Below are positions 46,087-57,204 of a stretch of 64,000 nt of DNA, piece after piece. Source of the stretch: Allantophomopsis cytisporea (lineage: Eukaryota; Ascomycota; Leotiomycetes; Phacidiales; Phacidiaceae); the NCBI GenBank assembly GCA_024752435.1, contig CP103024.1, positions 620,001 through 684,000 of the forward strand, given 5' to 3'. Under the pieces are notes generated by a model, which saw only the letters and a list, made by a program, of their open reading frames with translations, did not search any database and had not been told where the DNA came from. Position numbers and translations under genes: made by a program. Position 1 is the stretch's first letter, and the number at the start of each line of letters is the position of its first letter.

Positions 46087-47460
46087 ACGAATGACATTGA
46101 AACATCTAATTGCAGCAATATCTATCTTTAAGGCTAATGCGAGACATCTGGAGCTAGACCTTATATGCTTTCAGCAGGTAGGAAAGCAGGATATAGGTAA
46201 CATCATATGAACTGATATAGTGGGATCGGGACGGAGAAGAGGGGATAAGATACGAAATAGACGAATTCTCTCTTTAATCTTTTTGACCTCCTGTTCACCA
46301 TAAACAAACCTCTCTTATATTTTCTTTTAAACTTTTTTATGAATGAAAACAAGCATGGCACGGCGGCGGCGGCATATATACGGGAACCTATTATCTTGAT
46401 TTCCTTGGATTTTATTCTTTACCATTGCTTGGTCTTTTTCTGCGCAAAAGGGCATATATAAAACGAGCGGGCTTTTGTCAGTGAAGGCGTTTATTAGCTC
46501 TTGTCTTTAGTTTTGTTTTCCTGCGTTATCTGACTAGTATAATGATGGGTGGATGGGTGGATTGGTGGAATTCGTGCTTTTGGTTATTCAAGTTGACATA
46601 CTGGACGAGGGATAAAGGACAAGTGACGAAAGCGAGGGTGAGAGGAAGAAACAGGGGATAAAGAGAGTTAATTTGTTCTCGTTACCTTGGACTTTTGTAC
46701 TCTTTGCAATGATGATGGATGGATGAATGACTGCATTGTTGGGCCGGCACTTTTCTTTTTGGTAGTATAAGTAATGGAAGATGTGGTTATGGAAGTTTAC
46801 GGTGTTGATAGATGTAGAGCGAATAATCGTAAGAGATATATATATATTTTTTTCGTCTGGGTAGTGATTGCGATAGTCGTACGTAGTATGTTCTACCGAT
46901 AGCGCGTTGCTGTGACTTAGCTAGAGTGATCAAAAGGATACAAACATATCATCAAGCCTTCATGTGAACTTGTGGCTGAGAATGAATGATGTGGCTGCAG
47001 ATTTGAATGCGAGGTCATACACTTCCACCAAGTTGCCGTCGAGAGTCAAGATCCTGTCCCTTGTCTTCACCGTTTCATGGCCTTAATCGAAGTGCTTCTT
47101 CATTCGTTATGGATGTGCGGTGAAGCTCACAAGGGCGTTTCTGGAAGACCAGTAATACTGACTGCCATCGATGTGTGCCTGATAAGTCGAATAATCCTGG
47201 GTTGAGCTGAGCAGGCAAAGACGCGCCCCTCGTACAGGGGTGTCTACTATTGTCCAACGCCGAATCTTGATCTGATTTATGGAGCGTCTTGTCGGCATCA
47301 ATTGAGGTGTTTTTGGGGGGTACTTATCTCTGTCTGATCTGTTGCAGTTGTACAAGTAGATGTTGTAGGGACGGCTGGATTTGATGGTTGATGACTGGGC
47401 TGGTTGAAGTTCAAATTAGATGGAGAGCATGGGAATGTAAAGTGATTTGAGTACCGATAA

Positions 47461-47522
47461 TATGTATGTATGTATATACTATATATGTATCTACTATATG
47501 TGTATATATATATATATATATA
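47461..47522. repeat. TA-rich simple repeat
   Basis: Alternating TATG and TA dinucleotides ending in a run of TA, in non-coding DNA. Confidence 0.85.
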
Positions 47523-47596
47523 ATCTATACTATGTCAATCAAATAGACTGAAAAGTATCATGAATATAAACCAAGAATTTCATAAATCAATAATTG

Positions 47597-47624
47597 AATA
47601 AATAAATAAATAAATAAATAAGTA
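47597..47624 (+). repeat. AATA tetranucleotide repeat
   Basis: About seven AATA units, the last drifting to AGTA, in non-coding DNA. Confidence 0.85.
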
Positions 47625-47932
47625 AGTGCTTTCGGACTCTATCCAAATGATCAGTCCGAAGTTGTTCCGCTCGTTTCCAATTGAATTGAGTGACGACAGC
47701 TTCCCAATGCCCAAGCTCCCACGCTCCAAGAGCTAAAAAAGCTTAGCTGTCCGTGCCAAGATTCTGCGCCGCGAGTGCCACCACTACATCCCTGCAAAAC
47801 GCCCATACCCGCCTAACTATCACTCACTGGTGCATTAACCCCACCACAGCTCTGGCTGGACCCGGATGATGCTCAACTGCTTAAGCTACCTGACGTACTG
47901 CGTTACTTGATACGAAGGGAGCGAGTAGCATA

Positions 47933-47964
47933 GCTCATCTGCTCATCCGCTCATCTGCTCATTC
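47933..47964 (+). promoter_or_regulatory. Four tandem GCTCATCY units in the glutamate decarboxylase promoter
   Basis: GCTCATCT, GCTCATCC, GCTCATCT and GCTCATTC sit head to tail, about 190-220 bases before the start codon. The regular spacing at promoter distance suggests a factor-binding array, but a neutral minisatellite is equally possible. Confidence 0.4.
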
Positions 47965-48152
47965 CCACAAACGGTTCAACCGAAAATTGTTCCCGACTCC
48001 TGCTTCCGCTGCTCTTCTCTTTCTCCTCTTCTCTTCTTCAAAAAGCACAGGATCTCCGTTGATCTGCAAAACAAACAAGAGACATTCCCAAAACTTTTGA
48101 CCAACTCACTTCATACCGATCATCCATCATCCTTCCAATAAATTAAGCAACC

Positions 48153-50014
48153 ATGGTCCATCTAGCTCAAATTCCAAATGACTCTGAGCGTGATGCTCCG
48201 CTCATCAAGGGCATGGAGAAGATCAAGTTTGAGGAAGAGGCCGAGGAGGATGCTTTCACTTCGTCAGTCTACGGAAGCAAGTTCGCTGCCGCTGATCTTC
48301 CAAAGCACGAGATGCCCGAGCACGAAATGCCAAAGGATGTTGCATACCGTATGATCAAGGACGATTTGAGCTTGGACGGCAATCCAATGTTGAAGTGAGT
48401 CTTTCGGAAGCCTTGGATTAATATGATGTTGACGATATATAGCTTGGCCTCCTTCGTTACTACTTACATGGTAAGCCGATGCAGCCCCGTCTATTTATCA
48501 GAATAACTATGTTCGGTGTACAATTGATTATTGTTGATGCGCAGGAGCAATTGACCATATCATCAACTGGTAAATATTGTGACAACAAACGCCAATTGCC
48601 TCTGCTCACTACAAACTCAGCCAACAATAGCATCAAAAGGTCTCTATTACAATATTGAGAATGGACTAACATCATGTAGGAGAAAGAAATTGAGGACCTT
48701 ATGACCGAATCTTTCTCCAAAAACTTCATCGACTACGAAGAATATCCATGCTCCGCCGACATCCAAAACCGCTGCGTCAACATGATTGGTCGCCTTTTCA
48801 ACGCCCCAACCCACGATGATAGCGCTTCAGCCGTCGGTACCAGCACCATCGGTTCTTCAGAGGCTATCATGCTCGGTGTCCTCGCCATGAAAAAGCGCTG
48901 GCAAAACAAGCGCAAGGCAGAGGGTAAGGATTGGCACAATCCAAACATTATCATGAGTTCTGCTGTTCAGGTTTGCTGGGAGAAGGCCGCTAGATACTTT
49001 GAGGTTGAGGAGAAGTATGTTTACTGCACTCCAGACCGCTTCGTCATCGACCCAGAGGAGACTGTCAAGTTGGTTGATGAGAACACTATTGGTATCTGCG
49101 TTATCCTCGGCACTACCTACACTGGAGAGTATGAGGATGCTAAGGCCGTCAACGATCTTCTCGTCAAGAAGAACATGGATACTCCTATTCACATCGATGC
49201 TGCCTCCGGTGGTTTCGTTGCCCCATTTGTCTGTCCAGAGCTTCAGTGGGATTTCAGACTCGAGAGAGTTGTTTCCATCAACGTTTCTGGCCACAAGTAT
49301 GGTATGTGTGATATTCTCCGCAAATTGATATTTTAATCCAATTAACTCCCGATAGGTCTCGTTTACCCGGGTGTAGGATGGGTCATCTGGCGTGAGCCAG
49401 AGTTCCTTCCTAAGGAGCTCGTCTTCAACATCAACTACCTCGGAGCCGATCAAGCCTCTTTCACCCTTAACTTTTCCAAGGGCGCCTCCCAAGTCATCGG
49501 CCAATATTACCAGCTGATCCGCCTCGGCAAGCATGGCTACCGCTCCATCATGAGAAACCTCACCCACACTGCTGACTATCTCGCTGCAAATCTCAAGCAG
49601 CTCGGTTTCATTATCATGTCGCAAGGCAATGGCAAGGGTCTACCGCTTGTGGCCTTCCGCATTGACGAGAAGACCAACAAACACTACGACGAATTTGCCA
49701 TCGCTCATCAGCTGCGTCAGCGCTCGTGGGTTGTGCCAGCTTACACCATGGCGCCAAACACCAATGACATGAAGATGCTACGTGTCGTCGTCCGAGAAGA
49801 CTTCTCCAAGGCCCGTTGTGATGCACTTATCAATGATATCAAGCTCTGTGTGGGTGTCCTCGACGGTATGGACAAGGATGAGATCAAGAAGCACCAGGAT
49901 GCTTCAAAGAGACATTATGTCAATGCCTGGAAGAGCATTCATAACAACGCTCACTACAAGGACGAGAAGCATAGCTTGCAAGGTAAGACAGGAAAGACTC
50001 ATGCTGTTTGCTAG
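48153..50014 (+). CDS. gad1: Glutamate decarboxylase (PLP-dependent)
   Basis: Converts glutamate to GABA and CO2, feeding the GABA shunt and acid/oxidative stress tolerance; cytosolic. Four exons: 48153-48394, 48443-48470 (28-base microexon, LASFVTTYM), 48680-49301 and 49356-50014. The total of 1551 bases gives 516 residues, typical for fungal Gad. Motifs: GNPMLNLASFVTTYM, CSADIQNRCVNMIGRLFNAP, GTSTIGSSEAIMLG (PLP phosphate site), HIDAASGGFVAPF (cofactor Asp) and NVSGHKYG, whose Lys (about residue 296) forms the Schiff base. The exon 3/4 boundary splits the Gly of HKYGLVYPGVGW. The C-terminus (GKTHAVC) lacks the long calmodulin-binding tail of plants. The start follows a CT-rich leader and is the first ATG. 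The large minus-strand open frame at 49624-48857 is a shadow. Confidence 0.94.
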
Positions 50015-50600
50015 ACGGCGTTCGCTTGGTTGAATGGATTGGAATGATATGAAATGGATGTTTGGGAAAATAAGGGGATATGGATGGTGTTAGCTAGGCT
50101 TTTTGAAGCAATTGCGTTCTGATTCTGTGGCATACACATACTGTGACTGTTATTGTGACTTGCATCAGAAATATTGACCCAGTCATATGTCACCAACGCA
50201 ATTGTGACTACGATGTAGTTGCGGATTATGGGATCATGTGTCTGATTCCTAAGAATACTCAGGTAGACAATAGGAGGGTAATTACCAGAGCTTCTTTTTC
50301 AGTCCTCTCCGCTTTTCCCTCAATGTTATCTGTGCATTTTCTAGTTCCCTTTCTCGCATGTCTTGTGGAATGGCCTATATGTGGAAACATGCGTACAGGA
50401 TGTCTAAGGAAAGACAACGACAAAGATGAACATGACGCCAGGACTAACGCTCTCAACCGTGACTATTTGTCCGTCCCGTATGAACTTCGACTAAAGGAGT
50501 GGAATGATAATCGCCAAAGTCAAGAGTTTTGAGTGCAATTGACCCCAATCAGTTGCATGAAGTTTCAGAAAAGCAGCCATGTTTCTGAGACCCTTGGGGT
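50015..50600. other. Intergenic region
   Basis: Holds the 3' flank of glutamate decarboxylase and the region before the DUF7580-like remnant. An open frame at 50143-50532 has no recognisable motif. No gene is supported. Confidence 0.4.
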
Positions 50601-53038
50601 ATGTTCGGAGCATACCCGGTCTTTTCGAATGCCTTCACTCAATATAAGGGATAGAGCACTTTCAGAACTGGAAACGGTTTCGCAGACAGTTTGAAGAATT
50701 TGGTAGGGAAGTTGACTTTCAGAACTACTTTTTCGAGAACGTAATGCGAGAGCTTGTTTTTGGAGGACCATGTCCTTTTCCATTCACAGGCACAACAGCA
50801 GACGCAATATTGGATTGTATGAGAGACATTACCAATCCAATATGGCAAGACAACCTCTTGCAGAGGACAGTAAAAAATAGGCTCGGAGACCGATATGATT
50901 GGTTCATGGCTACTATTCAGCAAATACATAAAACCCTGGAAGGTTTCTATGATCTACTTAGAATCTCTGAGGCGAGTCTGCTTACACTGCTACTTTGAAA
51001 CGTTTTAACTTTCGAGATAGCTCGAAACCTCAGAAAGATCAGCTCAGTGGTGGGAGTTTCAGTTGAAGAGGATCAAGGAAACCCTGTGGACTCAGCGCAG
51101 AGACAAAAGGCTCGAGAAATTAAGAACATTGATTGAGGATCTACAGACAACCCTCGAAGTACGGGACAAGCGCCTGAACGTAAGGGTGTTTAAAGAGCTC
51201 TCCTCCTTTTCACAATTAGTACAAAAAGTCAGAGAGAATGCTCACAGTTTATACGCAACGCTCAAAAGTGGATGGTGCTGTCCTTGCACTGCTCCACATA
51301 CAACGCTACTTCAGCTGGAGTATCAAGGAGTTCAAAATCAGAAAACCATGACACCGGAAATGCGATTTGATGTTCTATTTATCATGCCTTCAATGCAGTC
51401 CAATGGGAGCAATTCTGCTGCCGGCGAGAGTCACTCCAAGGAGCCGGTACAAATACAACAAGGAGTTGCGGTAAAAATTTCAGATCAGAAAACAGTCGCT
51501 GTTGAAAAGTCGAATCATATTGGTACACCAAGTATCATAGTGTCCAAGCAAAAGAAAAGAAGTGTTATCCAAATGAATGATAAGCCTGAACGGAAGAGTG
51601 GTTTCAAGAGACTGTACCTTGAAATCAGAAGTAAAACGCGTTCCACATTCAGGTATGACTACATCGCTTTCAATTCGTACTCAGTCATCACCTTCGTAAG
51701 ACCAACAGTGATTATACTACTCACAATTAGCACACGAGTGTCATCTACTACAAAGCATTGAAGCTTCAAAAATTTCATAGGCTGCAGAACTTTTGAGCTA
51801 TTACAAGCCTTTGAATTGCCGTAAGCTTATGGGCTGCTAGAAGACTTAGGAGTTATCGCAAGGCTTCATTGATCATGTATTACTCGAAGACTGTGTCAAT
51901 GGCATTGAATGTGCAACAGAGAGGTGCAAGATCTGTATCTTTCTATGGATACGAAGCACTTGTGAAGCTGTCTAGGAACTTCACCTAGCTTGCATGACAA
52001 CTTGTGATTGAAGTGTAGCTGACTCCATACCGATCTCAAGATGAATTGCGCCGGACCCCAATTAACAAGTCGACAAGGTCTCAAGAACCATATGGTCGCA
52101 TGCGCAGTTCCTCGCAGTCACCATTGGAAATTTCAGCACTGCTCCCACCATCTAAGACCGACTTGTTATCTTCAAACGACACATCACCGCAATATACAAT
52201 GTCGCAACACAACGATGTCATCCCAGCGTCTAAGGAAAATTTGAAAGACCCAAGCTCCACTGCAAGTCCAATAGCGGACCTTTGCAGCACCATACAGGCA
52301 CCAGTAGTGGTGAATTGGTGCTTTGGGTACTTAGTAGATGAAAAAAACAGAAGACATCACTTTTTCGCCAAGGATCGGTCAGAGATCAATAGGTCCAAAC
52401 ACCTTATATCTTTGAAGGAAACCCTGCAACTAAGTAGCAAAATCTATTTCCCCAAAGAGCAGAGAATGGCAGTAGCCACTATTCTGACAACTTCCCTCCT
52501 AGAACTCTGGCAGACTCGATGGCTTGACCCAGACTGGGGCAAAACCGATATCTACTTCATAAGACCTGATGGAGGCTCCAAAGTTCTGTTTCGTCGACCA
52601 TATATTGTCCAGGATTTCCAATCCAACTTTCAGGGTGCACCCAGAAGACCAGCGGAGTCACACGACATGAAGCAAGATACCCACCTGAAAATATTCCTGG
52701 AATGCTTGGGCATAGTTCTGATTGAGCTCTGTTTTAATAAAACGATCGAGCAGCTACAAAATACTGCGCTGGTAACACCAGTCGACGCAAGTAACAGTGA
52801 ATCTTATCACGCGTATTGCATCTCGATTGCCAACCGTATTGAATGGGACGTTGTCAATGGGGAAGATCCAGTTTTCTTCGACCCAATCAACAACTGTCTT
52901 CATCCTCCAAACATGGGGATGGCAAGAGATGGAAAATATAACGAGATAATTGATGACATATTTTTCGCAGTTATAAAGCCATTGCATGACGAGACAATGA
53001 AAAGATGGCCTGGAACATTCGAGGAGGCACGTGATTGA
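50601..53038 (+). pseudogene. DUF7580-like fungal protein, frame-broken or unusually spliced
   Basis: Family function unknown; relatives of about 550-650 residues are abundant in Pezizomycotina and variable between strains. Parts in order: MFGAYPVFSNAFTQYKG (50601-50651), like the family's short N-terminal helix. After a one-base shift at AAGGGATAG comes IEHFQNWKRFRRQFEEFGRE, VKNRLGDRYDWFMATIQQIH and KTLEGFYDLLRISE (to about 50968). Then a short gap with stops in all readings. Next WWEFQLKRIKETLW, helices, ARSLH-like ENAHSLYATLKSGWCCPCTAPH (51050-51650), ending near a GTATGA donor. Then PIADLCSTIQAPVV, CFGYLVDEKNRRHHFFA, QRMAVATILTTSLLELWQTR, PYIVQDFQSNF, FLECLGIVLIELCF and a C-terminal IIDDIFFAVIKPLHDETMKR (52046-53038). 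The order and spacing match one gene. The frameshift near 50650 argues for a pseudogene. The gap at 50973-51017 could be a 45-base GT-AG intron, so an active allele is not excluded. Confidence 0.6.
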
Positions 53039-53348
53039 ATGGAAGCCTCACAGGATGAAGGGGATCAGGGGATTCGGTGAAATCTGAGTGGTAAAATGTC
53101 TTAGGTGCGTTTATCCAAATACAATGATTGCAATGCAAACTTCAGGTCAATGAGATTCATAAACACAACTAACGTGATAGACCAACTAAAATTGGTTGAT
53201 GACAAATTATTGACAGGAGAGGCGATGACGTTTCTCGTAACGTGCAGCGGCCGCCCCACTCGCCATTAAGTACATGAAGAGTGTAGAGTATCAATATTGG
53301 ACCACAGGAAACAAATTCCACTACAGTATCAAGTTGAAATAATCCAAA
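53039..53348. other. Short intergenic region
   Basis: 310 bases that must contain the promoter of the NAD(P)-binding protein gene. No clear site is seen. Confidence 0.4.
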
Positions 53349-54563
53349 ATGGCACCAAAAATTTTCGTGTAAGTACAGTACTCATCGGATATGTCAGCTT
53401 CAACTCTAAGGTCTATTTCAGCACAGGAGCAACCGGCTATATTGGTGGTGATGCTCTGTATGCGCTCAATGCTGCCCACCCAGAATATGAGATCACTGCA
53501 CTTGTACGAAATTCCGACAAAGGAGCTCTCGTCGCCTCTCAATACCCCAAGGTTCGCCTTGTTTACGGAAGTCTTGATGATTCAACTCTTCTCGAAGAGG
53601 AATCTGCCAATGCCGATATTGTTCTCCGTTCGTTCAACCAACCACTCAACCCCACATCCTTACTAACTGCCCCGTATAGACACAGCAGATTCGTCCGACC
53701 ACAAGGGTGCCGCGGAGGCATTTGTGAAGGGTATCAGTAAAGGCCACACCAAGGAGAACCCAGGATTCTGGTTGCATACCAGTGGAACTGGTATTCTCTG
53801 CTGGGCTGATCAGGGAGCTAAGGTTTATGGAGAGGCCCCCACTATGGGTTATGATGATCTCGAAGGAGTTGACAAATTGACAAGTTTACCTGACTCCGCA
53901 TTCCATCGAGATGTCGACAAGGTAGTTTTGGAAGCTGGTATTGAATATTCAGACAGACTGAAGACGGCAGTCATTTGCCCACCTACCATCTACGGTATGT
54001 CTGCCGCTTAGGGATACTAGAAAGCTTACTAATTGATGCAAGGACCTGGTCGTGGTCCTGGTAACCAGAGATCGAGGCAAGTTCCAAATCTTGTGAAGCA
54101 TACGCTGGTGGAAAAGAAAACCTTGCAACTGGGTAAGGGATTGACCGAATGGGACAACGTTCACGTGCACGACCTCTCACAACTCTTTGTCCTTCTATCA
54201 GAAGCTGCAGTAGCCAGAAAGCTTGACTCCGAACTGTGGGGCGAGAAAGGATACTATCTATGTGAGAACGGTACTCATGTTTGGGGACAGCTGGCAAAGC
54301 ACGTGGCTGAGGTTGCCAAAAAGGCTGGATACATCCCTACCACTGAAGTCAAGGTTCTCAGTGCTGATGAGGCTGAGAAGATTGCCGGATTTGAGGCACT
54401 CAGCTGGGGATTGAATTCCAAAGGCAAGGCTAAGAGAGCGCATAAGCTTTTGGGATGGACACCAAAGGGAGAGGCCTTGAATGATGTCATCCCAGCGCTT
54501 ATTGACTTGGAGGCAAAGGACTTGGGTCTGTCCAAGGGACATGCTGCTAGTGTCACTGCTTGA
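53349..54563 (+). CDS. NAD(P)-binding Rossmann-fold protein (atypical/extended SDR, epimerase-like)
   Basis: Probable NAD(P)-dependent epimerase/reductase or NmrA-like redox sensor; substrate unknown. Four exons: 53349-53368, 53422-53627, 53680-53994 and 54043-54563. The total of 1062 bases gives 353 residues. Exon 1 (MAPKIFV) splices to TGATGYIGGDALYAL, giving the classical dinucleotide motif GATGYIGG at the N-terminus. ALVRNSDKGAL follows strand 2, and an Arg there suggests NADP preference. LHTADSSDHKGAAEAF is formed across intron 2 (donor GTTCGT, weaker than usual). WLHTSGTGILCW, VICPPTIYGPGRGPGNQ and WDNVHVHDLSQLFVLL are conserved in extended SDRs. There is no clear YxxxK, so catalysis is uncertain. 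The ATG is the only one before the Rossmann motif. Confidence 0.87.
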
Positions 54564-55297
54564 GTCAGCGATAGCGATTAAGTTGACCCTTCAGAGGTTA
54601 TCAATGAGAGTAGAACAAGCTTCCTACTTTTTGTAATAGTGTGTCGGTGCGAGCAAACATGTGTATGGTGACAAGACACAAAAGACAATATCAACGCAGA
54701 ATTTAGATCTTGTGATGTGTTTGGTTGGACATATGATTAGGAAGCTCAGCTCATACGATATGACCGAGGAATAGCGAAGAAGGTCAATGGCTACAGGTCA
54801 AAGGATTCCTGACGAGCTAGAGTTCTCTTATATGATAGTGCTCTTACTGTGAGACTTATGTAGCAGATTTAGTATGGCGATTCTACCTACTGGCATGAGA
54901 GTAGTAATGGATTTCCCGGGTCAATAATCAGGTGCAAATAAACTCAGGACTACGTACTACTTGGTTACCTGGCTACGGAGATAAGCCGCTATCTGTGCTC
55001 TCCATAACTAAATGCGGCTTAGACACGCTCGGATTTTGTGACACGGGAACCAGACGATCAGGGACTAAAGCCGGTTAAGTCCAGCAACAATATCCCTGGG
55101 AACGGTCTATAGTACCTTCGACGTATGAGCTACCTTTGACGCCAGTACATATATATGGGGGTGTATGTGCCTTGACTTCTGTCTACTAGATTTATCATCG
55201 CACCCCTTCTACTTTGAACCGACCCTTCGTCTTCCCGCCTATTTCTCTACGCACCATTTACTATCAAGCTTTCATACTGTACGTATAGACTGTCAAG
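54564..55297. other. Intergenic region with TATA-like element
   Basis: Separates two plus-strand oxidoreductase-type genes. A TATATATG sequence at about 55148-55155 lies about 145 bases before the SDR start and is followed by CT-rich leader DNA, fitting a promoter. Confidence 0.45.
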
Positions 55298-56254
55298 ATG
55301 GGCTTCCTATACTCGCAACTATTCGTAACACCTCCGTACCCCGCAGTCTCTTTGGAAGGACAGATAGTTGTTGTAACTGGTTCAAACACGGGTCTAGGGA
55401 AGGAAGCCGCTCGCCACTTCGCACGCCTCGGAGCCTCCAAAGTCATTCTGGCCGTCCGTAACACTCAAGCTGGTGAAAGTGCCAAAGACGACATCGAAAC
55501 TACCACAAAATGTGGTGGTGACGTCATCGAGGTCTGGGAACTTGATCTCGCCTCATACGATTCTTGCAAGTCATTCGCAGAACGAGCCTCGAAGCTACCG
55601 CGTCTTGATGTCCTGCTTGAGAATGCCGGCATCGCAACTTCCAATTGGTCACTTGCTGGGGATCATGAACGCACAATCGCGGTCAATGTCATCGGCACAT
55701 TCTATTTGGCCTTGTTAATGCTACCAAAGCTGAAGTCCTCCGCAAAGGAGTTCAATACCCATTCACGGCTTACCATTGTTTCCAGTGAAGTCCACGGCTG
55801 GACCAAGTTCCCCGAGTGGAAGGAACCCAACACTTTTGACGCCCTCAAAGACGAATCCAAGGCTAACATGAGCGAACGATATCCGACCAGCAAACTCATT
55901 GAAGTCCTTGTTGTTCGAGAAATCGCGCCCAAGTTGGAAGGGTCTGGCGTGATCCTCAACCTACTCAACCCTGGGCTCTGCCACTCAGAGCTCTCTCGGG
56001 ACTCAGGCCTTGGCTTGACTGTCTTGAAGGCCGTGCTTGCTCGCTCGACCGAAGTGGGCAGTCGTACGCTCGTTGCTGCAGCGTTGGCAGGACCAGAATC
56101 ACATGGAAAGTATATGAGCGATGCAAAGGTCGATGAAGATGCCCTCTCCGACTTTGTGAAGAGCGCGGATGGTAAGGAAGCGTCAAAGAAAGTGTGGAAT
56201 GAACTGAGCGAGATTCTTGAATCGGTTGACCCTGGTGTCACTAGCAACCTCTGA
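55298..56254 (+). CDS. Short-chain dehydrogenase/reductase (retinol dehydrogenase-like)
   Basis: NAD(P)-dependent oxidoreductase; substrate unknown. Intronless, 318 residues. Classical SDR motifs in order: VVVTGSNTGLGKEAARHFAR (TGxxxGxG cofactor site), LAVRNTQAGESA, ELDLASYDSCKSFAER (adenine-ring Asp), NAGIAT (NAG motif), TIVSSEVHGW (catalytic Ser), YPTSKLIEVLVVREIA (YxxxK active site) and LLNPGLCHSEL (nicotinamide loop). The arrangement resembles WW-domain oxidoreductase/retinol dehydrogenase-type fungal SDRs, many of which sit in secondary-metabolite loci. The short N-terminal extension (MGFLYSQLFVTPPYP) is common in this subgroup and is not a clear signal peptide. Confidence 0.92.
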   Translation: MGFLYSQLFVTPPYPAVSLEGQIVVVTGSNTGLGKEAARHFARLGASKVILAVRNTQAGESAKDDIETTTKCGGDVIEVWELDLASYDSCKSFAERASKLPRLDVLLENAGIATSNWSLAGDHERTIAVNVIGTFYLALLMLPKLKSSAKEFNTHSRLTIVSSEVHGWTKFPEWKEPNTFDALKDESKANMSERYPTSKLIEVLVVREIAPKLEGSGVILNLLNPGLCHSELSRDSGLGLTVLKAVLARSTEVGSRTLVAAALAGPESHGKYMSDAKVDEDALSDFVKSADGKEASKKVWNELSEILESVDPGVTSNL

Positions 56255-57204
56255 TCGAATGAGGAATTTTAAGTACTTGACTTCGAGGAACAGAATGCAA
56301 ACAGTGAAGGGGAAGAGAAGGAACGCTTAAGGCAAGATGATGGTCTAACTGTAAATGACCAATTGGGGTTTTTGCATTTGCGGTTTACATGCGAGCTATA
56401 ATATAAGCAAATAAACAAATTAAAATATGATCAAATAAACTAGGATCGAAATGTGAGATCTTAGTACTTTGTAGCGTATATCTGTTAACCCTGATGCCAA
56501 CTAGCTTGAGAAGACAAGCAACTCATCTTTATGGGATATCGAAAACCTAACTGTGTTTCGGAATTCTCTTTTCCTCTGTTCTTCATGATGACCGCTGGCA
56601 AAAGCAATGTCCTAGCTATCGTACCACAATCACTAAGCCCCATTATATAAATGGGCGTAGTGCACCAAATACGGAGTTTTCTGTGTTGAATTGAATTACT
56701 GTCACCAAAGTATTGCCTAACTGTCATTGCTACCCATTATATGTCGTATTAAATGCCCACTCATGTATACGGAGTATAATTCCCAGTACCGACCACAGAT
56801 CTAGGAAGAAAGTCTTGTCCTCAAATCTTCAATATCTTCGTTATTCATAAACAATACCCATCAAATATGCCGCAATAAAAGATAAAAAGACGTATCTTCG
56901 CATTTACTCCTTCCCACGCTCATCATCCTGTCGATGCATATATTGCTCATCCAGTATTCTCCGACCCAAAGCACTCTGTGGCTATTGCCGTCTCAGCGAC
57001 TATAGAATTGCTCCAAAGTGTGATGAAGCAACTTGAAGTTGGCCAATCTCATTGTCTCAGGATGGCGATGCTTCTTTGCCTTTCCTTCGTGAGAGGCAAC
57101 TTGAAGTTGTTTGTGATCTCATAGATCTTTAAGTTTCTCGACAAATATGCGGACCTGTCCACAAGGAGCAACAGCAGTCGTCATTTTAGAAACCCAATGT
57201 GCTA
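56255..57204. other. Convergent intergenic region
   Basis: 0.95 kb between the 3' ends of the SDR and the minus-strand Zn2Cys6 regulator. AT-rich near 56400-56450. No gene seen. Confidence 0.5.

Larger units (their letters stand above)
46087..48152. other. Intergenic region with simple repeats, upstream of glutamate decarboxylase
   Basis: Two kilobases with no supportable gene. It contains a TA/TATG-rich tract (47461-47522), an AATA tetranucleotide run (47597-47624) and, nearer the next gene, four tandem eight-base units (47933-47964). The CT-rich stretch 48000-48060 is probably the leader of the decarboxylase transcript. Confidence 0.5.

Noticed and set aside
48857..49624. 255-codon open frame on the minus strand inside glutamate decarboxylase
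   Set aside because: It lies antisense to strongly conserved exons and an intron of gad, has no family motif, and follows from the codon bias of the sense strand.
53997..54042. Apparent separation of the NAD(P)-binding protein into two genes
   Set aside because: GTATGT at 53995 and an AG at 54041 splice the two halves in phase across IYGPGRG, a conserved extended-SDR segment.
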